From Trebonia sp035571275 (GTDB taxonomy: Bacteria > Actinomycetota > Actinomycetes > Streptosporangiales > Streptosporangiaceae), in contig DATMKQ010000084.1 in the NCBI GenBank assembly GCA_035571275.1, positions 1-17,393 on the forward strand: a DNA stretch of 17,393 nucleotides, read 5' to 3'. Below the pieces are notes generated by a model that had not been told where the DNA came from, did no database searches, and was given only the letters and a program-made list of their open reading frames with translations. The position numbers were made by a program, and so were the translations under genes. Every line of letters starts with the position of its first letter. The stretch's first letter is position 1. Shown here one piece after another: positions 7,617 through 16,080 of the stretch.

Positions 7617-9107
7617 TCACGACTTCCTGTCGCTGTAGTTCGGCGCCTCCATCGTCATCTGGACGTCATGCGGGTGGCTTTCGTTCAGTCCAGCAGCCGT
7701 GATCTGGATGAACCTGGCCTCTTGCAGCTCGGCGATGGTCCGCGTGCCGCAGTATCCCATCGCCGCGCGCAGCCCGCCCACGAGCTGGTCGGCCACGGCG
7801 GCGAGCGGCCCGCGGTAGGGCACCTGCCCCTCGATCCCCTCCGGAACCAGCTTGTCCTCGCGCAGCACATCGTCCTGGAAGTAGCGGTCCTTCGAGTAAG
7901 ACTTACCGCGCTCCCTGTTGCGCATCGCGCCAAGCGAGCCCATCCCGCGGTACATCTTGTACTGCTTGCCGTTGATGAAGACCATCTCGCCCGGGCTTTC
8001 CTCACAGCCCGCGAGCAGGCTGCCGAGCATGACGGTGTCGGCGCCCGCGGCGATCGCCTTGGCGATGTCGCCCGAGTACTGCAGGCCGCCGTCGCCGATG
8101 ACCGGGATCCCGGCCGGCCGGGCCGCGAGCGAGGCCTCGTAGATGGCGGTCACCTGGGGGACGCCGACCCCCGCGACCACCCGCGTGGTGCAGATGGAAC
8201 CGGGCCCGACGCCGACCTTAACGCCGTCCGCACCCGCGTCGATGAGCGCCTGCGCCCCGGACCTGGTCGCCACGTTGCCGCCGATCACCTCGACGTTCGT
8301 ATTCGCCTTGACCTGGGCCACCATGGAAAGGACAGAGACCGCGTGGCCGTGCGCCGTGTCGACCACGAGGAAGTCCGCACCCGCGTCGACGAGCGCCTGG
8401 GCACGCCGCTTGGCGTCCTCCCCGACGCCCACGGCCGCCCCGACGACAAGCCGCCCGCCGGAGTCCTTGGTCGCGTTCGGGAACTTCTCGCTCTTCGTAA
8501 AGTCCTTCACCGTGATGAGGCCGCGCAGCCGGCCGGCGTCATCGACCAGCGGCAGCTTCTCCACCTTGTGCTGCTTGAGCAGCCGCAGCGCCTCATCTTG
8601 CGCCACTCCGACCGGGGCGGTGATGAGCGGCATCGGCGTCATGACCGAAGCGACGCGGATGGAATGATCGGCTTCGAACCTTATGTCGCGGTTGGTCACG
8701 ATCCCGAGGAGAATGCCATCGTCGCTGGTCACCGGGACACCGGAAATCCGGTACCGGGCGCAGAGGCGTTCCACGTCGGCGATCGTGGCGTCCGGGCCGC
8801 AGGTCACCGGATCGGTGACCATCCCGGCCTCGGACCGCTTCACCAGGTCGACCTGCTGCGCCTGGTCCTCGATGGACAGGTTCCTGTGCAGGACGCCGAC
8901 GCCGCCCTGGCGCGCCATCGCGATGGCCATACGGCCCTCGGTGACCGTATCCATCGCCGACGACACCAGCGGGATGCGCAGCCGGTAGCGGCGGGTGATC
9001 GGTGTGCTCGTGTCCGCCTCGCTTGGCATCAGCTCCGAGTGGGCAGGCAGCAGCAGCACGTCATCGAAGGTGAGGCCTACCGGGGAGAATTTCGGTGACT
9101 CGGTCAT
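7617..9107 (-). CDS. guaB: IMP dehydrogenase
   Basis: IMPDH oxidises IMP to XMP with NAD+, the committed step to guanine nucleotides. Numbered from the upstream ATG at 9125, the barrel begins with 'GLTFDDVLLLP' (17-27). Two CBS repeats are inserted at about 104-215. The catalytic loop GPGSICTT carries Cys312 (codon 8190-8192), the substrate aspartate is in 'IGDGGLQYSGD', and the flap contains 'DRYFQDD' with the Arg-Tyr dyad. All catalytic residues are present. I chose the ATG at 9107 because GAGG lies five bases before it and the resulting N-terminus matches relatives. The ATG at 9125 has no Shine-Dalgarno and would add six residues. It is likely the first gene of guaB-guaB3-trpS. The CBS pair usually binds adenine and guanine nucleotides as allosteric effectors. 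Confidence 0.97.
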   Translation of the reverse strand: MTESPKFSPVGLTFDDVLLLPAHSELMPSEADTSTPITRRYRLRIPLVSSAMDTVTEGRMAIAMARQGGVGVLHRNLSIEDQAQQVDLVKRSEAGMVTDPVTCGPDATIADVERLCARYRISGVPVTSDDGILLGIVTNRDIRFEADHSIRVASVMTPMPLITAPVGVAQDEALRLLKQHKVEKLPLVDDAGRLRGLITVKDFTKSEKFPNATKDSGGRLVVGAAVGVGEDAKRRAQALVDAGADFLVVDTAHGHAVSVLSMVAQVKANTNVEVIGGNVATRSGAQALIDAGADGVKVGVGPGSICTTRVVAGVGVPQVTAIYEASLAARPAGIPVIGDGGLQYSGDIAKAIAAGADTVMLGSLLAGCEESPGEMVFINGKQYKMYRGMGSLGAMRNRERGKSYSKDRYFQDDVLREDKLVPEGIEGQVPYRGPLAAVADQLVGGLRAAMGYCGTRTIAELQEARFIQITAAGLNESHPHDVQMTMEAPNYSDRKS

Positions 9108-9125
9108 GACGTCCTCACGGCTCAT

Positions 9126-9239
9126 AGCTGCATGTACCGCAGCTGGTGACGGTGGGATATCGCCCCATCCTACTTAACCCGCGCAGGGCGGCTGACCTCC
9201 TAGGTGACTCTGGTGCGATCGCTCACGAACCGCTCACGG
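9126..9239 (-). promoter_or_regulatory. guaB upstream region, candidate promoter
   Basis: This 114-base stretch separates the GNAT stop from guaB. On the minus strand a -10-like TAGGAT lies at 9167-9172, but no good -35 is found 16-18 bases upstream. Further upstream a direct repeat (CGCTCAC on the plus strand, 9220-9226 and 9231-9237, 11 bp apart) and a GCGATCGC palindrome (9215-9222) could be regulator sites. No hairpin terminator for the preceding operon is obvious. Confidence 0.3.
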
Positions 9240-9863
9240 TCAGCCGCGTGGATGGCGCCACATGGGGTACATCGCCGGGCCGTCCGGGAGGTGGATCGGG
9301 TCGCCGGTGTCGGTGTAGCCGTGGGCGAGGTAGATGTCGCGTTTGGCGGGGTCGGAGGCCTCGAGGTACGCGGGTGTCCCATCGCGGTCGAGGATGGCGT
9401 GGCGGGCGTTCATGAGGGCCGTGCCGATGCCTAGCAGCTGCCGGTCCGGGCGCACCGCCAGCATCGCCAGATGCTCGTGCGGGAGGTCGCCCGGGTGATG
9501 CCGGTCGAACTGCTCGTCGAGCGCCTCGAATCGGGCCAGGTGCGGCCCGGTGACGGCGGCGAGCCGGTCGTGATATTCCGCGTCCGGCGTGTCCGGCCCG
9601 CCCATTCGGACGGGGATCCACAATGCGATGGCGTCGCGGGCGGGGGTGGTCAGCACGAGGCCACCAGCGAGCGCATGGTCGACGTAGATGCGGAAGTAGC
9701 CGGGGAAGATCGCGCGGCGGGTGCGCGGGTCGGGGACCAGCCACTGGGAGACCGCCAGGCCGAAAAAAGCATCGGCAATGACATGGCTCAGGACGTCGGC
9801 GTCGCCCGGTTCTGCCGGTTCCACACGGTGATCGGCGGACTGAGAAGGATTGGACGTTGTCAC
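9240..9863 (-). CDS. GNAT family N-acetyltransferase
   Basis: This is a 207-residue acetyl-CoA-dependent N-acetyltransferase of unknown substrate. Motif A, which holds the acetyl-CoA pyrophosphate, is 'AVRPDRQLLGIGTALM' (about 136-151). 'AYLEASDPAKRDIYLAHGY' (about 166-183) is the motif B region seen in small-molecule GNATs. The N-terminus 'VEPAEPGDADVLSHVIADAF' is the usual first strand and helix. The start is GTG 9863, which overlaps the permease stop as GTGA and has GGAG seven bases upstream. The frame is open further upstream, but that part lies inside the permease gene and reads as Arg/Gly-rich out-of-frame sequence. Tight coupling to the permease suggests that it modifies the transported amine or amino acid, or a product of it; that is inference. 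Confidence 0.88.
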   Translation of the reverse strand: MTTSNPSQSADHRVEPAEPGDADVLSHVIADAFFGLAVSQWLVPDPRTRRAIFPGYFRIYVDHALAGGLVLTTPARDAIALWIPVRMGGPDTPDAEYHDRLAAVTGPHLARFEALDEQFDRHHPGDLPHEHLAMLAVRPDRQLLGIGTALMNARHAILDRDGTPAYLEASDPAKRDIYLAHGYTDTGDPIHLPDGPAMYPMWRHPRG

Positions 9864-11365
9864 GTGCGGGCTCCAGGGACCGGGGTGAACTCGCCGGTGA
9901 CGGCCGCCGCGCCGAGCCCGATGGTGCCATAGATGTCCGGGCGCCGGGACCTGAGGAAGGCGGCCCAGCACAGTCCGGTCGCGGCCACGACCGCGAAGCT
10001 GGCGGGCAGCAGCCAGGCCGCCGGGTGGCCGGGCGCGACGCCGAGCAACGTCGCGTAATGCGCCGCGGCCAGGACCACGATCACGGCCAGGCAGACGGCC
10101 GACAGCGCCGGGGCGGTCAGCCGTGCCCACACGGTTTCTCCGGTCCCGCTCCCGCCTCCGGTGCCGAAGAACCTGATCACCGCCACTGATGTCAGCGCCA
10201 GCAAGATCAGGATGCCGAACCCGCCGGTGGTGCCGAGCCAGAAAAACAGGTCCGTCATGGGCGCCCAGCCGCCGACGGCGTACATCGCGATGACCGCCAC
10301 GCCAGTCAGGCTCTGGGCCAGGGACGCGGCTTTGGGGATGCTGTTGGCTCCGGTCTTACTCAAGAACGCGGGCAGTACCCGTTCCCGGCTGATCGCGAAG
10401 GTGTACCGCCAGACCGCGTTATGGAACGCGAGCAGCGCGGCGAACAGCGAGGTCATGAACAGGAACTGGGCGACCGGCGCCAGCGTGCCGCCGCCCATGC
10501 CGAACATCAACGCTGGGCCTTGGGCCGCTGCCGCGGCCACGACATGCGACGGGCCGACATGCGCCGCCATCGCCCAGGCCGCCCCCGCGTACACCACCGC
10601 GATCATCACCAGCGCCAGGTACGTGGCCGTCGGGATGGTGCGCCGCGGGTTCCGCGTCTCCTCGGCCAGCACCGGCGCCTGCTCGAAGCCCACGAACCCC
10701 AAGCCCGCCACGACCGCCAGCACCCCGAACGTGCCCCAGCCAGCCGAACCCAGCGAGCGGGGCGACAGCGGCGACAAACTCAGCCGCCCGCCCGCGGGGT
10801 GCGCTAGCCCGGAGACGATCTCAATGACGATGACGATGACCTCGACTGTCGTGAGCACTCCCAGGACTTTGCCGGTGATGTCCACGCGCAGCAGGCCCAG
10901 CACGGCGACTACTGCCCAGGCGGCCAGTGCCCATGCCCACCACGGCGCGTTCAGGTGCAAGTGCGCCTGGGCCTCGGCCTGCGCGGCCGGGCCGAACGCG
11001 CCGTACAGCCCGACTTGCAGGAAGGAGTAGGCCAGCAGCGCCACCAGGGCGGCGGCCACGCCCAGCGGCTTGCCCAGGCCCCGGGCGATGAACGCGTAAA
11101 ACGCCCCGGCGTTCGTGATGTGCCGGCTCATCGCCACGTAGCCGGGCACGAACAACGCCAGCACGACCGCGATCACCACGAACGCGAACGGGATGCCGGT
11201 CAGCCCGGTCGTCGCGTACGCCGAGGTGATCACTCCCGCCGCCACGGTCAGCGGCGCGATCCCTGACATGATGAACGACCACACCGACGGCACGCCGACC
11301 CGGTCCCGGGCCAGCGCCCGGCTCACCGCGCTCGATGTCGAAGGCACGGCAGGCGAGCTGTACAT
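9860..11365 (-). CDS. APC family amino acid permease
   Basis: This is a 501-residue polytopic membrane transporter of the amino acid-polyamine-organocation superfamily, expected to have about 12 transmembrane helices. TM1 contains the unwound glycine-type motif 'SFIMSGIAPLTVAAGV' (about 30-45). 'GYVAMSRHITNAGAFYAFI' (about 75-93) and the cytoplasmic loop 'GFEQAPVLAEETRNPRRT' (about 226-243) are family signatures. Such proteins take up or exchange amino acids or amines by proton symport or antiport; the substrate cannot be told here. The ATG at 11365 has GGAGG eight bases upstream. It starts 32 bases after the GPP34 gene and overlaps the GNAT gene by 4 bases, so the three form one operon. Confidence 0.92.
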   Translation of the reverse strand: MYSSPAVPSTSSAVSRALARDRVGVPSVWSFIMSGIAPLTVAAGVITSAYATTGLTGIPFAFVVIAVVLALFVPGYVAMSRHITNAGAFYAFIARGLGKPLGVAAALVALLAYSFLQVGLYGAFGPAAQAEAQAHLHLNAPWWAWALAAWAVVAVLGLLRVDITGKVLGVLTTVEVIVIVIEIVSGLAHPAGGRLSLSPLSPRSLGSAGWGTFGVLAVVAGLGFVGFEQAPVLAEETRNPRRTIPTATYLALVMIAVVYAGAAWAMAAHVGPSHVVAAAAAQGPALMFGMGGGTLAPVAQFLFMTSLFAALLAFHNAVWRYTFAISRERVLPAFLSKTGANSIPKAASLAQSLTGVAVIAMYAVGGWAPMTDLFFWLGTTGGFGILILLALTSVAVIRFFGTGGGSGTGETVWARLTAPALSAVCLAVIVVLAAAHYATLLGVAPGHPAAWLLPASFAVVAATGLCWAAFLRSRRPDIYGTIGLGAAAVTGEFTPVPGART

Positions 11366-11397
11366 CAGAAAGACCTCCAGTCATAGCGGGTTACGGG

Positions 11398-12099
11398 TCA
11401 CATTCGGACAGAGAGCACGGCGGCGTCGGCTGCCATCTGGACCTGGGCGATCAGTTCTCTCAGCGGACGCGGCAGCATCCGCACCGCCTCCTCGGTCCCG
11501 CGCGCGGGCGCCTTTGACCAATCGGCGAACCGGAACCCCAGGCCGCAGGCCACGGTAAGCCCGGCGAGCAGAGCCGAGTACAGGGTCAGCGTCCTGGTCC
11601 CATCTAGCGCGCCGTGCGCGCGCAACAGCGCGCACTGCGACCAGTCCCCCTCCACCGGCACCAGCGGCCTGGGCCGCCACGGTATCCGGCCCGCCGGGCG
11701 GGTCAGGTACCCCGCGTGTTCCAGGCGCCCCGCCACGTCCGCTGTTGCCGTCTGGCCCAGGAACAACAGCCAGTCGCGTACCGGCCGGGACGCGGACTCA
11801 GCCACGATCAGGTCGAGCACGTGTCCCGCTACCAGGTCATCCGGGCGGGCGTAGCGCGCGACTGGGGCGCCGTTCTTCCGGTAGCGAGGGATCAGGTAGC
11901 CGCGATCGAGGGTGATCGCGGGCGTCTGCGTGGCCATCAGCTCGGCGAGCAGGCCCCCGGCCAGCCCGATGCCCGCCGAACGCAGAGACAGATACGGCCT
12001 GCCGCTGCTCTCGTGGTGGGCAATTAAATACAAGTCGTCGGCAACGCGCCTGGTACCGGATAGTCGCGAGTGCTCGATTATGCTCACGTGGAAGATCAT
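11398..12099 (-). CDS. GPP34 (GOLPH3/VPS74-like) family protein
   Basis: This 233-residue protein has the GPP34 fold first known from eukaryotic Golgi phosphoprotein 3, which binds phosphoinositides and enzyme tails. Many actinobacteria carry copies whose role is not established. Recognition rests on 'RRVADDLYLIAHHESSGRP' (18-36), 'LSLRSAGIGLAGGLLAELM' (37-55) and the central and C-terminal helical repeats up to 'LPRPLRELI' (about 211-219). A hydrophobic 'LTLYSALLAGLTVACGLGF' lies at about 180-198, as in relatives. The ATG at 12099 has AAGG six bases upstream; it could also be leaderless, with TAAGGT as -10. The first 30 codons hold unusual low-GC codons (ATA, CTA, TTA, ATT). It heads the operon with the APC permease and GNAT enzyme. 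Family assignment is confident; function is unknown. Confidence 0.85.
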   Translation of the reverse strand: MIFHVSIIEHSRLSGTRRVADDLYLIAHHESSGRPYLSLRSAGIGLAGGLLAELMATQTPAITLDRGYLIPRYRKNGAPVARYARPDDLVAGHVLDLIVAESASRPVRDWLLFLGQTATADVAGRLEHAGYLTRPAGRIPWRPRPLVPVEGDWSQCALLRAHGALDGTRTLTLYSALLAGLTVACGLGFRFADWSKAPARGTEEAVRMLPRPLRELIAQVQMAADAAVLSVRM

Positions 12100-12116
12100 A
12101 GTCGACCTTAGTCGAC
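12099..12116. repeat. direct repeat TAGTCGAC x2 at the GPP34 start
   Basis: TAGTCGAC occurs at 12099-12106 and 12109-12116, exactly one helical turn (10 bp) apart. The second copy is part of the palindrome AGTCGACT (12110-12117). A third, partial copy (TAGTCG) sits at 12061-12066. The pair covers the GPP34 start codon and a -10-like TAAGGT, an arrangement suited to a repressor operator. Its role is inferred from position only. Confidence 0.35.
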
Positions 12117-12170
12117 TGATTCCGGAAGATGCGAAGATGGAGGAGCGCGCGTGTTTCGAGCCGGAAACGC

Positions 12171-12208
12171 GGACGCGGGGGCCACGGTGTTTCGTGGCCC
12201 CCGCGTCC
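12171..12208 (-). terminator. groEL transcription terminator hairpin
   Basis: A perfect 16-bp GC-rich stem (12171-12186 pairing with 12193-12208) closes a 6-base loop, 23 bases after the groEL stop. In transcript direction it is followed by GCGTTTCC, so the U-tract is short, as is common in actinobacteria. It separates the chaperonin operon from the GPP34 operon. Confidence 0.85.
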
Positions 12209-12230
12209 GGGGTAATGCGCGGTATGCGGA

Positions 12231-13847
<1,617 letters not shown>

Positions 13848-13953
13848 TGACTACCTCAACCTACGGTTGGAACAGGCTGGTGGTGGACGCGGACGGGGCC
13901 CCGGCGGCGTGGCCTCTAAGCGGTGCCGCCGTCGGAGCCCGGTCCGGCGTTTA

Positions 13954-14265
13954 CTACTTCTCGATAATCGCGAGCACATCGCGGGCCGAGAGCACCAGGT
14001 ACTCTTCGCCCGAGTACTTCACTTCCGTGCCGCCGTACTTGCTGTACAGCACCACGTCGCCGACCTTGACGTCGACGGGAACGCGCTTGGCGCCCGAGTC
14101 GTCGAAGCGGCCGGGACCAACCGCGAGGACCTTGCCCTCCTGGGGCTTCTCCTTCGCGGTGTCCGGGATGACAAGCCCAGAAGCGGTAACCTGCTCCGCC
14201 TCGAGTGGCTGGACCACGATGCGGTCCTCTAGTGGTTTGAGAACAACCTTGGTGGCGGTCGTCAC
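13954..14265 (-). CDS. groES: co-chaperonin GroES
   Basis: This 10-kDa heptameric lid of the GroEL chamber is complete at 103 residues. The family signature 'LKPLEDRIVVQPLEAEQ' (9-25) leads into the mobile loop 'TASGLVIPDTAKEKPQEGKV', which contacts GroEL, and the end 'LSARDVLAIIEK' is typical. The start is GTG (14263-14265) with GGAGG seven bases upstream; the next in-frame alternatives would cut the first strand. It is the first gene of the heat-shock operon and has a leader of roughly 125 bases from the predicted transcription start. Confidence 0.97.
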   Translation of the reverse strand: MTTATKVVLKPLEDRIVVQPLEAEQVTASGLVIPDTAKEKPQEGKVLAVGPGRFDDSGAKRVPVDVKVGDVVLYSKYGGTEVKYSGEEYLVLSARDVLAIIEK

Positions 14266-14364
14266 GATCTGACCTCCCCCTTCGGAAGGCTAATGATGGC
14301 GAGTTTGCTTGGGAGGCGACCAGGGTCAGCCTGCCGTCGCGGGTGTCAGACCGGCCTCGTCGCA

Positions 14365-14391
14365 TTAGCACTCTACATCAGTGAGTGCTAA
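14365..14391. promoter_or_regulatory. CIRCE operator (HrcA binding site)
   Basis: TTAGCACTC, nine bases, then GAGTGCTAA: a perfect match to the CIRCE consensus. The inverted repeat extends a further three bases on each side (12-bp arms, 14362-14373 and 14383-14394). It begins at the predicted transcription start of groES, so bound HrcA would block the promoter, and heat inactivation of HrcA would release it. The hrcA gene is not in the window. Confidence 0.98.
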
Positions 14392-14397
14392 TGCCGA

Positions 14398-14426
14398 ACA
14401 CTAGCCGCCCGTTCGGAGGTCGTCAA
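14398..14426 (-). promoter_or_regulatory. groES-groEL promoter
   Basis: Reading the minus strand, TTGACG (14421-14426) is a near-consensus -35, and TAGTGT (14398-14403) is a good -10 with a 17-base spacer. The transcription start would fall near 14391, at the edge of CIRCE. This looks like a housekeeping sigma promoter under HrcA repression. Confidence 0.85.
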
Positions 14427-14457
14427 CACGAACTGGTAACGGAGTGTTGGCCGGGGG

Positions 14458-16077
14458 CTACTCCCATTCGATTGTGCCCGGGGGCTTGCTCGTGATGTCC
14501 AGGACGACGCGGTTGACCTCGGGGACCTCGTTGGTGATCCTCGTCGAGATGCGGGCCAGCACGTCGTACGACAGCCGCGCCCAGTCCGCGGTCATGGCGT
14601 CTTCGCTGGTCACCGGGCGCAGCACCACGGGGTGGCCATAGGTCCTGCCATCTCCCTGCACGCCCACGGAACGCACGTCGGCGAGCAAGACGACCGGGCA
14701 CTGCCAGACGGTCTGGTCCAGGCCCGCGGCGGTCATCTCGGCCCGCGCGATCGCGTCCGCCTCACGCAGGATCCGCAGCCGCTCCGCCGTCACCTCGCCG
14801 ATGATCCTGATCCCCAGACCGGGGCCAGGGAACGGCTGGCGCCAGACGATCTCGGGGGGCAGCCCGAGCTCTTCGCCGACCCGCCGCACCTCGTCCTTGA
14901 ACAGCCAGCGCAGCGGCTCGACCAGCCGGAACTTCAGGTCGTCGGGGAGCCCGCCGACGTTGTGGTGAGACTTGATGTTGGCGGTGCCCGTGCCGCCGCC
15001 GGACTCGACCACATCCGGGTAGAGCGTGCCTTGCACGAGAAATTCCGTCGACTCGCCGTGCGCGCCGGCCTCGGCGGTGATTTCCCTGGCGGCGCGCTCG
15101 AACGCGCGGATGAACTCGCGGCCGATGATCTTGCGCTTGGTCTCGGGGTCGGTGACCCCGCGCAGCGCGCCGAGGAACGCCTCGGACGCGTCCACGATCC
15201 GCAGGCTAACGCCCGTCGCGGCGACGAAATCCTGCTCGACCTGGTCGGCCTCGCCCTTGCGCAGCAGCCCGTGGTCGACGAACACACAGGTCAGGCGCTC
15301 CCCGATGGCCCGATGCACGAGCGCCGCCGCGACCGCGGAGTCCACGCCCCCGGACAGCCCGGCGATCGCCCGGCCGCCGCCCACCTGCTCTCTGATCCGT
15401 TCGATCTGCTCTTCGACGATGTTCAGCATCGTCCACGTCGGCCGGCACCCGGCCGCGTCGAGGAAGCGGCGCAGGATCTTGGTCCCGCTGTCGGTGTGCA
15501 TGACCTCAGGGTGAAATTGGACACCGTAAAGGCCGCGGTCGGGGGCCTCGACCGCGGCGGCGGGCGTCGCGGCCGTGCGCGCCGTCACCGTGAAGCCTGG
15601 CGGCGCGACGGTGGAGGTGTCGCCGTGCGACATCCAGACGTTGAACTGCGAGCCGAGCCCGGCGAGCAGCCGCCCGCCATCAGAGCCGCCGTCAGCCACC
15701 TGGAGCAAGGTACCACCGTACTCGGCGGCGCCGGTGCGCTCTACCGTCCCGCCGAGTTCACGAACCAGCACCTGGTGTCCGTAGCAGATGCCGAGCACGG
15801 GCACGCCCGCCTCGAACAGGCCCGCCGGCGCCGCCGGCGCCCCCGGCGTGTACACCGACGCCGGACCGCCGGACAAGATGATCGCCTTGGGCTGCTTGGC
15901 GAGCATCTCGCTGACCGGCATCGTCGAAGGCACGATCTCCGAGTACACGTGGCACTCGCGCACCCTGCGGGCAATCAGCTGAGCGTACTGCGCGCCGAAG
16001 TCAACGACGAGAACGGTGTCAAACCCATCAGGCACATGTACCGCCTTCCACCAGGGAGTTTCCCCGTGTAGGGGCAC
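14458..16077 (-). CDS. guaA: GMP synthase (glutamine-hydrolysing)
   Basis: GuaA converts XMP, ATP and glutamine to GMP. The N-terminal class I amidotransferase domain has the nucleophile Cys98 in 'LGICYGHQ' and the partner 'FHPE' (188-191). The ATP-pyrophosphatase domain follows with the PP-loop SGGVDS (242-247). The C-terminal dimerisation domain ends in the family-typical 'DITSKPPGTIEWE'. All key residues are present. The start is uncertain: GTG 16077 follows the upstream stop almost at once and has AGGGG eight bases before it. GTG 16035, with GGAAGG eight bases before it, would remove 14 residues that are not conserved. The gene lies directly after the CNNM/CBS gene and just upstream of the groES promoter. 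Confidence 0.96.
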   Translation of the reverse strand: MPLHGETPWWKAVHVPDGFDTVLVVDFGAQYAQLIARRVRECHVYSEIVPSTMPVSEMLAKQPKAIILSGGPASVYTPGAPAAPAGLFEAGVPVLGICYGHQVLVRELGGTVERTGAAEYGGTLLQVADGGSDGGRLLAGLGSQFNVWMSHGDTSTVAPPGFTVTARTAATPAAAVEAPDRGLYGVQFHPEVMHTDSGTKILRRFLDAAGCRPTWTMLNIVEEQIERIREQVGGGRAIAGLSGGVDSAVAAALVHRAIGERLTCVFVDHGLLRKGEADQVEQDFVAATGVSLRIVDASEAFLGALRGVTDPETKRKIIGREFIRAFERAAREITAEAGAHGESTEFLVQGTLYPDVVESGGGTGTANIKSHHNVGGLPDDLKFRLVEPLRWLFKDEVRRVGEELGLPPEIVWRQPFPGPGLGIRIIGEVTAERLRILREADAIARAEMTAAGLDQTVWQCPVVLLADVRSVGVQGDGRTYGHPVVLRPVTSEDAMTADWARLSYDVLARISTRITNEVPEVNRVVLDITSKPPGTIEWE

Positions 16078-16080
16078 AGT

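Noticed and set aside
9864..10130. Upstream extension of the GNAT frame to an ATG at 10130
   Set aside because: The extra part lies inside the permease gene and translates to Arg/Gly-rich sequence; GTG 9863 has a good ribosome site and a 4-base overlap with the permease stop.
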